Positions 16,761 through 24,572 of a DNA stretch of 64,000 nucleotides are shown one piece after another. The notes beneath the pieces are model-generated. The model did not search any database, was not told the DNA's origin, and was given only the letters and a program-made list of their open reading frames with translations. The DNA is taken from assembly GCA_020025535.1 (NCBI GenBank), contig JAHHRY010000007.1:1-64000 (forward strand), read 5' to 3'. Source of the stretch: Oscillospiraceae bacterium. GTDB lineage: Bacteria; Bacillota; Clostridia; Oscillospirales; Oscillospiraceae. How positions within the stretch are numbered: the first letter of the stretch is position 1; every line of letters starts with the position of its first letter. The position numbers and the translations under genes were made by a program.

Positions 16761-17156
16761 TCACATCACACTCCGTCCTTCGCTGTCGGTGCAAGCGCCG
16801 ACAGGCTCACAACTCCGTGGATGCTCCTCTTCCCCACAAAGCAGGCTTTGCGGGGTCCCCATATTTTTCTCCTTTCCCGGCAGCAGTAGCTCTGAATGAA
16901 TTTCATCAATCAGGGAAAGCAGCTTTTCTTCTGTTTCCTGTGAAAGCTCACTGTTGGAGAGTTTACATAATTCTCCATAGAAATCATAAAAGGCATCGGG
17001 AAGAACCGCTCTCGGCTCATGTCCCAATGCCCGTTTCACCATATATTCGCTGACAGAGAGATTGCACTTTCCTGCCAGCTTTTGAATCTTTTCTTTGTCC
17101 GTGGGTTTCGCCCGAATCTCAATGCGGGCCAATTTCTCTTTCGGATTACGGTTCAT
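16761..17156 (-). CDS. MobC-like relaxosome accessory protein
   Basis: The 131-residue protein begins with a ribbon-helix-helix-like region, RIEIRAKPTDKEKIQKLAGK followed by NLSVSEYMVKRALG, as in MobC/plasmid mobilisation relaxosome proteins that bind the transfer origin. It overlaps the upstream gene by 4 bp (ATGA) and sits just before the relaxase, the usual order. Confidence 0.85.
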   Translation of the reverse strand: MNRNPKEKLARIEIRAKPTDKEKIQKLAGKCNLSVSEYMVKRALGHEPRAVLPDAFYDFYGELCKLSNSELSQETEEKLLSLIDEIHSELLLPGKEKNMGTPQSLLCGEEEHPRSCEPVGACTDSEGRSVM

Positions 17157-17638
17157 ATGGTACCTTCCTTTCCGGGGGATTGGGGGTGTCCCCCAAAGAG
17201 CGGCTCAGAAAAATCTGAGCCTGAGCTGGAACTTGCCGTACAAGTTCCCTGCTTGCTACCGGATGCGACAGTCCTTGCCGCATCCCTGTCCTTTCCCAAA
17301 TCCGGGGGCGTGTAGGTTTGATATTCTGCCGACACGATCTCATAATTTCTGCCGTAGGCATCTGCCTGATCGGTCTGGCGAATCTCCAAAACCATCCGGT
17401 CTTTGAACTCCGGAGCCCTGCACCGGAGCATATTTAACTCTTCCTCTGTAAATTGAATCCACAGGTCATAAGGGAGTGCTTCTCCGGGCATCAGATGCAC
17501 GGAAATTGGGTTTTCTCCGGAGAAACGGTCCCGAATAACACCGGAAACCCTGCCGTTAAACCAGGGTTCGGCACATTCGATGCCGTCTACAACCAGAATC
17601 CGTACTTCCCTTCCTTCAATTGTTCTGAATTGGGTCAT
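17153..17638 (-). CDS. Hypothetical protein of the mobilisation operon
   Basis: The 161-residue product is not recognised. The first 110 residues look like a compact beta-rich domain (EGREVRILVVDGIECAEPWF, RFSGENPISVHLMPGEALP, WIQFTEEELNMLR). The last 45 are low-complexity, Ser/Gly-rich and probably disordered. It is the first gene of the mobilisation operon, with AGAGGAGG before ATG 17638 and a 4-bp overlap with the MobC-like gene. Translational coupling suggests a function in the relaxosome or its control. Confidence 0.75.
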   Translation of the reverse strand: MTQFRTIEGREVRILVVDGIECAEPWFNGRVSGVIRDRFSGENPISVHLMPGEALPYDLWIQFTEEELNMLRCRAPEFKDRMVLEIRQTDQADAYGRNYEIVSAEYQTYTPPDLGKDRDAARTVASGSKQGTCTASSSSGSDFSEPLFGGHPQSPGKEGTI

Positions 17639-17665
17639 AAAAATTCCTCCTCTCTTTGCGTGCAG

Positions 17666-17712
17666 TCAAAAAGAAGTCATGCACCGTTTGAACCTTCGGC
17701 ACATGACTTCTT
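17666..17712 (-). terminator. Terminator between the parM-parR and mobilisation operons
   Basis: An 11-bp stem (17671-17681 with 17702-17712) has a 20-nt loop and is followed on the minus strand by TTTTTGAC. It separates the two minus-strand transcription units. Confidence 0.8.
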
Positions 17713-17772
17713 TCCTGCATGGTTATGACTTCGTTTCTGTTTTTGTACTTTTGGTGTACAGTCATTTTGCAG

Positions 17773-18045
17773 TCACCGGAAAAACTCCAGGGCATCCATG
17801 ACCAGCTCGTCAGCGCCTTCCGTGGCGGTCGGCTCCGGCATGGAGGGAGCCGGCTGGACATTCCCCATTTCCTCCCGCAGAACATTGCGGAAGGTATTCC
17901 AGTAGTCCTCCTGTTCAGCTGCCCGATTGAGCACAGAAATGATTGCTGCGTTCTTGGAGCCGGACAGACCTTGCAGATACCCATAGGCCCGCCGGTGCTC
18001 CGGATCGTTCATATGGAAACGCAGGGTAAAGGTCTTTGGCTTCAT
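17773..18045 (-). CDS. ParR-like adaptor of an actin-type segregation system
   Basis: The 90-residue product starts with TFTLRFHMNDPEHRRAYGYL, then SGSKNAAIISVLNRA, a ribbon-helix-helix-like DNA-binding region, and ends in an acidic tail (DELVMDALEFF) that would contact the filament. This is the size and arrangement of ParR proteins. It overlaps the ParM gene by 4 bp, supporting a ParM/ParR pair that segregates the element when it is in circular form. Confidence 0.8.
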   Translation of the reverse strand: MKPKTFTLRFHMNDPEHRRAYGYLQGLSGSKNAAIISVLNRAAEQEDYWNTFRNVLREEMGNVQPAPSMPEPTATEGADELVMDALEFFR

Positions 18046-18965
18046 GCCTTGCGCTCCCTTCTCAGCTGAATCTGAGCCATAAATTCGTAGCCTTTGGCGG
18101 TGGCGCAGATATCCTCATCGATGAAGATCTGCCCGGTGGCGGCAGGGGCAAAGTGCCTCAGCAGGCATCCTCCGCCGCCCACCACATAAAGCTTCATCAG
18201 TCTGGGATCGTAGCCACGCTCCCGGAGTGTGCGGAACAGCTTCTCCGTGTAGGCTTCGGCTGTGGCCTTCATGGGTTCCTCAATTTCCGGGGCAATGCCC
18301 ACGGTGCCGTTTTGTAGAAAGCTGTAGATCGTGGTTTCGTCCAACCGGGCGTTGTGCTCCCGGAGCAGATCCTCCTGCATGGCCAGTACGCACTGATGAA
18401 CACCCAGCATCTCCGTGTACATCTGCCGGGGATCAATCCGGGCATCGTGGAGCCGCAGCAAATTCATGGTGCCGTTTCCGATGTCGCACAGCAGCGTGTC
18501 CCCTTTGAATCTGCCCATCTTTTCCGCAATGGCGGAAAAGCCCTGTGGAAAAATTTCCGCACCGACAATGCGGATGTGGTAGTCCTTGTTCCGGAAGGTG
18601 AAGTCTACGGTCTCCCGCCGGAGCAGATACTCCCGAAAAGCATTGCGCTGTTTGCTGAGCCAGGACAGGGGCAAGCCCGCCGCCAGATACACGGAAGCGC
18701 TGGTGAGATGCTCACGGCTCAGCTCCTGTGCAATGGCGGCCAGTGTCAGAATATAGTAGTCCTCGTCCAGAATCTTCTCCGGACTGTACTCCTTATGTCC
18801 GACGCCCACATAGTAGAATCTGCCGTCCAGAATCAGCAGATCCTGCTTGAATGCCGGCATCTCCTCGCTCTCCAAAACACCGGTGGGAAAACAGCAGTTG
18901 GCCGTTTTCATGTTGCCGTATCCGTGATCGATTCCAATGATCCGGATTCCATTCATTTCTTTCAT
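18042..18965 (-). CDS. parM: ParM/StbA-family actin-like segregation ATPase
   Basis: The 307-residue protein has the actin-fold nucleotide motifs: phosphate-1 IIGIDHGYGNMKTAN near the N-terminus, phosphate-2 LLCDIGNGTMNLL in the middle, and the adenosine motif LYVVGGGGCLLRH near the C-terminus. ParM filaments push plasmid copies apart. ATG 18965 is chosen for its AAGGAGG at seven bases; the frame continues upstream without a plausible start. It is unusual to find it on a chromosomally integrated island, and it implies a replicating circular stage. Confidence 0.9.
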   Translation of the reverse strand: MKEMNGIRIIGIDHGYGNMKTANCCFPTGVLESEEMPAFKQDLLILDGRFYYVGVGHKEYSPEKILDEDYYILTLAAIAQELSREHLTSASVYLAAGLPLSWLSKQRNAFREYLLRRETVDFTFRNKDYHIRIVGAEIFPQGFSAIAEKMGRFKGDTLLCDIGNGTMNLLRLHDARIDPRQMYTEMLGVHQCVLAMQEDLLREHNARLDETTIYSFLQNGTVGIAPEIEEPMKATAEAYTEKLFRTLRERGYDPRLMKLYVVGGGGCLLRHFAPAATGQIFIDEDICATAKGYEFMAQIQLRRERKA

Positions 18966-19048
18966 GTTCGTTCCTCCTTTTTGTTTTCGGAGGCTCATCA
19001 CTGCCTCCTGCCTATGTAATACCGGGAAAAAGGAAAAACCGGAATATT

Positions 19049-19080
19049 TGCGAAACAGTCTAAAATCAATCTGCGAAACA
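19049..19080 (+). repeat. Two TGCGAAACA repeats upstream of parM
   Basis: TGCGAAACA occurs at 19049-19057 and 19072-19080, 23 bp apart, in the gap between parM and the divergent DUF6076-like gene. ParR proteins bind short direct repeats upstream of parM (parC), so these could be part of the centromere-like site. Only two copies are visible. Confidence 0.4.
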
Positions 19081-19192
19081 TGAAAATTGCTTTCAAATAC
19101 GATAAATAGCAGCAGAAAGCTCTGTGAAAAGTTAATACTGTACAAATGTTCGTATATAGTGTAAAATAAAAAAGCAAAGGAGGGAGATTGCG

Positions 19193-20320
19193 ATGCTGCA
19201 GAAAAGCTTTTTCACTGCGACCTATCAGAATACGCAGGTTCAGGTCTGTGGGCAGTGGTTTGATGCCGGCAGCTTCGCCGTGTCCCTGCTGAACCGTTTC
19301 TATGACAATGATCTGGCGGCCCGCCTTGGCGTGATGGGGATGAACAATGATTTCCTGATTCGGGACTTGCAGATGGGGTATCTGAATCAGACGCTCTTTT
19401 CCCGTGCCGGGGAGGAATATCAGTATATTCTGAAAACACTGCCCAAACTGGAACCATTCAATCTTCTGGATCTGGAATCTGAGCGGCAGAGAATGGAGCG
19501 GCTTTTTTCTCAGGACAGCTTCAATTTTCTCCAGACCTATCTGCGGGCCAAGGCCAGAAATGCCAGCGTCAGTGTGGATGAACAGGCACTGAATGTTGTG
19601 CCGGAACAAGACAGCTCGCTGTTTCAGAAGGGTGAAATAATGGCAGCCCAGATTCGGCAGGCGGACCGGCTGTATCACTCCATTGCGGAGGATATGCGGG
19701 TCTGCTTTCAGGGCCTGCGGAAATTTGTTGCGGGTGAAGAAGCCGCAGACCGACTGGACGAATCCTGCCTTCTGCCCATGGCTCTGGAAGTGCTGGGCAC
19801 ACCGGAACTTCCAACAGGAGTCCGGTATATCCAGACCCGAAAGCCGGGCGGTGAGGCGGCCGTTGTGGGCCGGGAAATGACCTTCGACAGCTACAAGAGC
19901 TTCATCTTGACAGACTTCTTCGAGGGTCTGCATTCCGGCCACTACCCCAGACAGTGCGAAGTCTGCAAAAAGTATTTTCTGATGAAATCTGCCCGGTGGC
20001 AGTATTACTGCGACGGCTGGTCGGGCCACCTGATCCGGGGCCATCGGGTTAGCTGTAGACAGTACGGCGAATGGCAGCGCAGCAAGGAATATGCCACCGA
20101 AAACCCTATCAAGGATCGGTGTACCCGCCGCTGCGGCTGTATCCGGGCAGAAAAATCCCGAGGCCTGATCTCCGCTGAATTTGCAGAAAAGGCAAAGATT
20201 CTGGCCCAGCGGCGCAGGGATAAAGCCACCCGGGACCCGGACTATGCCATGACGGATTACGAAACAGAAATGACGAAGGAGCGGCTTTATGCCGATGTAA
20301 AAAGGGGTTGTGAGGAGTGA
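19193..20320 (+). CDS. DUF6076-like zinc-binding protein
   Basis: The 375-residue product has an all-helical N-terminal two thirds and a cysteine-rich C-terminal part: CEVCKKYF and YYCDG near 250-270, then VSCRQYG and CTRRCGCIR near 290-325. This spacing suggests a zinc finger followed by a second metal site. I believe it matches the uncharacterised family DUF6076 found on clostridial mobile elements. Its stop overlaps the start of the sigma-like gene (GTGA), so the two are translated together and may work together. AGGAGG precedes ATG 19193. Confidence 0.8.
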   Translation: MLQKSFFTATYQNTQVQVCGQWFDAGSFAVSLLNRFYDNDLAARLGVMGMNNDFLIRDLQMGYLNQTLFSRAGEEYQYILKTLPKLEPFNLLDLESERQRMERLFSQDSFNFLQTYLRAKARNASVSVDEQALNVVPEQDSSLFQKGEIMAAQIRQADRLYHSIAEDMRVCFQGLRKFVAGEEAADRLDESCLLPMALEVLGTPELPTGVRYIQTRKPGGEAAVVGREMTFDSYKSFILTDFFEGLHSGHYPRQCEVCKKYFLMKSARWQYYCDGWSGHLIRGHRVSCRQYGEWQRSKEYATENPIKDRCTRRCGCIRAEKSRGLISAEFAEKAKILAQRRRDKATRDPDYAMTDYETEMTKERLYADVKRGCEE

Positions 20321-21222
20321 AGGACTGGGAAAAACAGCTGAAAATCTATCAGCTCATACCGCCGCCCCCGAAGCTGCCGCTGCAGGAATATATCGTCCGG
20401 TATCTGGAAGGTTGGGACGACAAATACCTGAGCTGGTTTTTCCATGCGGCCGAGCCATTACTTAATCAGATGGCACAGGGACTGGTGGTGCGCTACGCCA
20501 TGTACGGCTTCTTTCTTGATTTGAAGCAGGCCTGCGTGGAGGGCATTTTGAATGCGCTGCGGGACTACAATCCCGAAAAAGGCACTCCCCTTTGGTGGTA
20601 TGCCAGGCAGTATCACATTCCCGATGCGGTGCACAATCTGGTTCGGCAGCTTCGTCCCGGCTTTTCGGTGCAGAGCAAGGACGAATATGATACCCTGCGG
20701 AAAGTCATGTGGATGTATCAGGATTTGCGGCAGAAGCAGGAGCCGAATCCCATAAAGCAGATTTCAGAAGAAACCGGACTTTCCGAAAAGAGGGTCAGCG
20801 AATACCTGCAGGCTGGCATGCGAAATATGTCTCTGGTTCCGATAGAAATGCAGGAAAACGGAGACGAGGACGGAGAAATCACCCATATTCCTGCCCCGGA
20901 CTATTCTGCCGACCCTGCCCGGCAGCTGCTTCGTATGGAATGGGAAGAAAAACTGTTTGAGGCATTTGGAACCCTGAGTTACCGGGAACAGGATATTGTG
21001 GCCTCCCATCTGGGCTTCTGCCCCAAGTGTCTGAATACAAAAAATGCTGACGGCAGCAACCGTCAGCGGGAATATTTTGAAGACCTGGCAATCTTCTACG
21101 GCCTGACCCCAAAGGCGGCGGCAAAAGTCTACGACAAGGCCATTGAAAAGCTGAGGAAAGCACTTTGTCCTTGGGAAGAATTCGGGGAGGAAGATCAACT
21201 GGTCAGCAGTTCTATGGTATAA
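20317..21222 (+). CDS. Sigma-70-like factor encoded by the island
   Basis: The 301-residue product has a region-2-like stretch (DLKQACVEGILNALRDYNPE, then GTPLWWYARQYHIPDAV), a region-3-like HTH (PIKQISEETGLSEKRVSEYL) and a region-4-like HTH (LSYREQDIVASHLGF ... YFEDLAIFYGLTPKAAAKVY, DKAIEKLRKAL). Region 4 is interrupted by a CPKC insertion with spacer. It is larger than ECF sigma factors and divergent from housekeeping ones. The GTG start at 20317 overlaps the previous stop. It probably directs transcription of element genes or stress-linked transfer functions; it could also be a sigma-derived regulator that no longer binds core polymerase. Confidence 0.75.
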   Translation: MKDWEKQLKIYQLIPPPPKLPLQEYIVRYLEGWDDKYLSWFFHAAEPLLNQMAQGLVVRYAMYGFFLDLKQACVEGILNALRDYNPEKGTPLWWYARQYHIPDAVHNLVRQLRPGFSVQSKDEYDTLRKVMWMYQDLRQKQEPNPIKQISEETGLSEKRVSEYLQAGMRNMSLVPIEMQENGDEDGEITHIPAPDYSADPARQLLRMEWEEKLFEAFGTLSYREQDIVASHLGFCPKCLNTKNADGSNRQREYFEDLAIFYGLTPKAAAKVYDKAIEKLRKALCPWEEFGEEDQLVSSSMV

Positions 21223-21225
21223 AAC

Positions 21226-21254
21226 AAAAGCGGCGAGCATATGCCCGCCGCTTT
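21226..21254. terminator. Bidirectional terminator after the sigma-like gene
   Basis: Stem 21226-21235 pairs with 21246-21254, with one unpaired position and AT-rich ends on both sides, between convergent stops at 21222 and 21262. Confidence 0.8.
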
Positions 21255-21261
21255 CTCTGAT

Positions 21262-21546
21262 TCATTTACACGAAATTGCCTGTTGGAGTTCTTCCTGCAC
21301 TTCCCGCTCAAGCGCCATACCACTGGTAAAACCTAACTTGAAATAAGATTCACACTCAAAGCACTGAGCTCTGTAAATGGTGTCCACCAACTGCTCCACA
21401 AGCTTGTAGTGCGGCTCACTGAGCTGAGATTTCAGCAGTTCCATCATCTGCCCCACCTGGTGATTTGCCTCCCAGTAATCGGGATTAGAGGGGGTAATCA
21501 GATCCGGCGGGGAGTAATTCCCTCTGCAGAGAGCTTCCAGAATCAT
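21262..21546 (-). CDS. Small hypothetical protein of mobile elements
   Basis: The 94-residue helical protein (NHQVGQMMELLKSQLSEPHY, KLVEQLVDTIYRAQ, then FKLGFTSGMALEREVQEEL) resembles the small DUF6809-type proteins commonly found next to TnpV on clostridial elements. That assignment is tentative. ATG 21546 lies 14 bp after the stop of the tnpV remnant, so both were probably one operon. No catalytic motif is visible. Confidence 0.7.
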   Translation of the reverse strand: MILEALCRGNYSPPDLITPSNPDYWEANHQVGQMMELLKSQLSEPHYKLVEQLVDTIYRAQCFECESYFKLGFTSGMALEREVQEELQQAISCK

Positions 21547-21559
21547 GATTGTTGCCCCC

Positions 21560-21932
21560 CTAGCTGTAAATAAGTTCGGCGTAAATGATTCCCCGCACTC
21601 TGGCGGCGATGTTGTTCATGGCGCTTACCCAGGCCATTGGATCAGAGGCCTTTAGCGCTTCTGTGATGCCCTCCTGCTCTTTGAACTGTCGGGTGAGCCC
21701 GCTCTTCCATGGCTTCGGCTGCCTCGCTGGTGTCTGCCAGATGGGCGTCCAGCGTGCATTTGGTGAGCATGTTGTAGTATTTTACTCTGTGGCGGCTCTT
21801 GAGAAATTCTCTCCGCCGCTGGCCCCAGATGCCGATGGGCCGCTTCTCCTGTGGCGGTAGTTTTACATCCGGCAGCAGATAATCTCCCTGCTGCGAATAT
21901 GTGCCGCCCAATTCTTCAAATAATGATTTCAT
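21560..21932 (-). pseudogene. Frameshifted tnpV (transposon-encoded TnpV)
   Basis: From ATG 21932 the frame reads MKSLFEELGGTYSQQGDYLL and PIGIWGQRRREFLKSR, the start of TnpV. Near 21695-21705 the reading frame shifts by one base; the continuation in the other frame reads TRQFKEQEGITEALKASDPM and MNNIAARVRGIIYAELIY, the normal TnpV end, stopping at 21560-21562. Rejoined, the length (about 123 residues) is right for the family. TnpV has no established function but marks Tn4451-type and related elements. One indel means the decay is recent, or a sequencing error. Confidence 0.85.
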
Positions 21933-21936
21933 AACA

Positions 21937-21975
21937 AAACCTCCTTTGCTGCTCCTATCATAGCAAAGGAGGTTT
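21937..21975 (-). promoter_or_regulatory. Hairpin that buries the tnpV ribosome binding site
   Basis: A perfect 14-bp inverted repeat (21937-21950 and 21962-21975) with an 11-nt loop contains the AAAGGAGG that serves ATG 21932. In RNA the Shine-Dalgarno sequence would be fully paired. Because a short T run follows the stem, it may also act as a terminator that stops transcription entering from outside. Confidence 0.7.
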
Positions 21976-22121
21976 CTTTTGACGAATGTACGGGAAATTA
22001 TTTTATTTGCCAGAGTAATTTTCGCAGACGGATACCAAATATTCAAAACAACTGGATTTTGTTGAATTTAGAGATATTTTGTTGTATTATTATAATATGT
22101 TATTTTACAGGAGATAAAGAA

Positions 22122-24572
22122 ATGGCTATCAAAAAGAATGAACTTTACAGCTCACTCTGGGCTAGTTGCGATAAACTCAGAGGCGGAATGGATGCATCTC
22201 AGTATAAGGACTACATCCTGACCCTTTTGTTTGTGAAATATGTCACCGATAAATTCAAAGGTGTGAAATATGCGGATATCACCGTCCCGGAGGGCGGTAG
22301 TTTTGACGATATGATTGCGCTGAAGGGCAGCAAAAATATCGGCGAAGGAATGGATAAGGTCATCGCTAAACTGGCAGAAGCCGGCAACAATAACCTCCGT
22401 GGTGTTATCGATAACGCCCATTTCAATGATGAAGCCAAACTTGGTAAAGGCAAGGAAATGGTCGACAAGCTCACCGGCCTGATCAGCATCTTCCAGCGTT
22501 CGGAATTTGACTTCCGGAATAACAAAGCAGGCGGCGATGATATCCTGGGTGATGCCTACGAGTATTTGATGCGCCATTTTGCTACGGAAAGCGGAAAGAG
22601 CAAGGGCCAGTTCTATACCCCTGCCGAAGTTTCCCGGATTCTTGCCAAGGTGATTGGTATCGACAAGATTGAAGATAACGGAGAAAACTATACTGTCTAC
22701 GATCCTGCCTGCGGCTCCGGTTCCTTGCTGATCCGGGCAGCAGACGAAGCACCTTTTGATATTTCTATCTACGGACAGGAAAAAGAAGTTACCACGGCAG
22801 GCCTTGCCAAGATGAACCTGGTTCTGCACAATAAAGCTTACGGTGAAATCAAGGCAGGCAACACCTTCTCTGATCCCCAGTATTTTGAGGAAGGATCTGA
22901 CAATGAAATTCTGAAACGCTTCAATTTTGCAGTGGCGAATCCCCCTTTTTCCTTAAAAAACTGGACAGACGGTTTGAAAGATTACGGCCGGTTTGATTTT
23001 TGTGTGGTTAGACCGCCCGAAAAGAACGGAGATTTTGCTTGGCTTCTGCATATCCTGAAGTCCCTGAAGTCCAACGGTAAGGCTGCCGTGATTCTGCCCC
23101 ATGGCGTACTGTTCCGGGGTAACGCAGAAGCAGAAATTCGGAAAGTCATCATTGACAAGGGCTATATCAAGGGCATTATTGGCCTTCCTGCCAACCTGTT
23201 CTATGGTACCGGCATTCCTGCCTGCATCATTGTGATTGACAAGTCTGATGCAGATGAGCGGACCGGCATTTTTATGATTGATGCCAGCCATGACTTTATG
23301 AAGGACGGCAATAAGAACCGTCTGCGGGAGCAGGATATTTATAAAATTGTGACCACCTTTAACGAGCAGATTGAGGACGATCCCCAATATGCCCGTTTTG
23401 TCCCCAATGACGAGATTAAAAAGAAAAACGACTATAACCTGAATATTCCCCGGTATATCGACAGCTCTACCCCGGAGGATCTGCAGGATATCGAAGCACA
23501 TCTCCACGGCGGCATTCCTGCAGCGGATGTGGATTCCATGGAGAAGTATTGGAACCTGTTTCCCGGACTGAAGGACAAGCTGTTCACTGTCCTGCGGGAG
23601 GGCTACTATCAGCTGAATCTGCCCAAGGACGAGGTTCGCAGTACCATTTATGCCGATGAAGCCTTTGCGGATTATGTTGGTCGGGTGGACGAGGCCTTCG
23701 ATGCCTGGAGGCAGGAAGTGGATGAAGGCCTGCGGAACATTGACGAGCTGGTGGACTTGAAAACATATATTGTGGAACTGTCTCAGGCGCTGGTGTCGAA
23801 GTTTGAAGATCTGGAGCTGATCGATAAGTACGATGTTTATGAAGTCCTGCTTTCTTACTGGCAGCAGACCATGGCAGATGATATTTTTGTGCTGATTCAG
23901 GACGGTTACCTGGCCGGACGGGAAATCGAGTACGATGTGGAAGTTACCGAGAACAAGAAGGGTGAACGCAAGGAGAAAGTCAAGGGCTGGGACGGGAAGC
24001 TGATTCCCAAAGACCTGGTGGAAGCGGCTTTTTTTGCCCAGGAGCGCCGGAAAATTGACGAGGCCCAAGCAGTTGCGGAAGAAACCCAGAGCCAGCTGGA
24101 AGAGCTGACGGAAGAACAGACCGGAGAGGACGGAGTGCTGTCCGATTGCCTGAATGACAAGGATGCCGTGGATTCCAAGCAGGTATCTGCCAAACTGAAG
24201 GAGCTGAAGAGAAGCGCACCCAGAAGTGAGGAGTACCGGGTTTTGGCCCAGTATACAGATCTGAGCAAGGCAGTGAAGGATCAGGGAAAGCTGGTCAAGG
24301 AACTCAATGCGGAACTGGAAGAAAGTGTGAAGGCACGGTACGGCACGCTGACCGAGGCAGAGATCAAGGAACTGCTGGTGAACAGGAAGTGGTATTATAC
24401 CCTTTTTGTCGGCATCAAGTCCCTCTATGTGACGACCTCCCACAATCTGGCAAACCGGATTGCAGAGCTGGCAGAACGGTACGAGGACACTCTGCCGAGC
24501 CTTACCGAAGAAGTGGAAGACTACGAGGCCAAGGTCAAGGCCCATCTGGAAAGGATGGGATTTGTATGGTAA
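22122..24572 (+). CDS. hsdM: Type I restriction-modification methyltransferase subunit HsdM
   Basis: The 816-residue N6-adenine methyltransferase has an N-terminal HsdM domain (about 5-145, LWASCDKLRGGMDASQYKDY), AdoMet-binding motif I YDPACGSGSLL (D at about 194) and catalytic motif IV NPPF (about 273). The C-terminal 300 residues, charged and coiled-coil-like (AQAVAEETQSQLEELTEEQ, KDQGKLVKELNAELEES), are longer than in standard HsdM (about 500) and belong to the long clostridial subtype. ATG 22122 follows AGGAG. It overlaps hsdS by 7 bp. Confidence 0.95.
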   Translation: MAIKKNELYSSLWASCDKLRGGMDASQYKDYILTLLFVKYVTDKFKGVKYADITVPEGGSFDDMIALKGSKNIGEGMDKVIAKLAEAGNNNLRGVIDNAHFNDEAKLGKGKEMVDKLTGLISIFQRSEFDFRNNKAGGDDILGDAYEYLMRHFATESGKSKGQFYTPAEVSRILAKVIGIDKIEDNGENYTVYDPACGSGSLLIRAADEAPFDISIYGQEKEVTTAGLAKMNLVLHNKAYGEIKAGNTFSDPQYFEEGSDNEILKRFNFAVANPPFSLKNWTDGLKDYGRFDFCVVRPPEKNGDFAWLLHILKSLKSNGKAAVILPHGVLFRGNAEAEIRKVIIDKGYIKGIIGLPANLFYGTGIPACIIVIDKSDADERTGIFMIDASHDFMKDGNKNRLREQDIYKIVTTFNEQIEDDPQYARFVPNDEIKKKNDYNLNIPRYIDSSTPEDLQDIEAHLHGGIPAADVDSMEKYWNLFPGLKDKLFTVLREGYYQLNLPKDEVRSTIYADEAFADYVGRVDEAFDAWRQEVDEGLRNIDELVDLKTYIVELSQALVSKFEDLELIDKYDVYEVLLSYWQQTMADDIFVLIQDGYLAGREIEYDVEVTENKKGERKEKVKGWDGKLIPKDLVEAAFFAQERRKIDEAQAVAEETQSQLEELTEEQTGEDGVLSDCLNDKDAVDSKQVSAKLKELKRSAPRSEEYRVLAQYTDLSKAVKDQGKLVKELNAELEESVKARYGTLTEAEIKELLVNRKWYYTLFVGIKSLYVTTSHNLANRIAELAERYEDTLPSLTEEVEDYEAKVKAHLERMGFVW

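Noticed and set aside
24389..24565. Longer N-terminus for HsdS
   Set aside because: The extra 59 codons overlap hsdM out of frame; the ATG at 24566 gives the normal HsdS start MVKPGYKETDVGVIPEDW.
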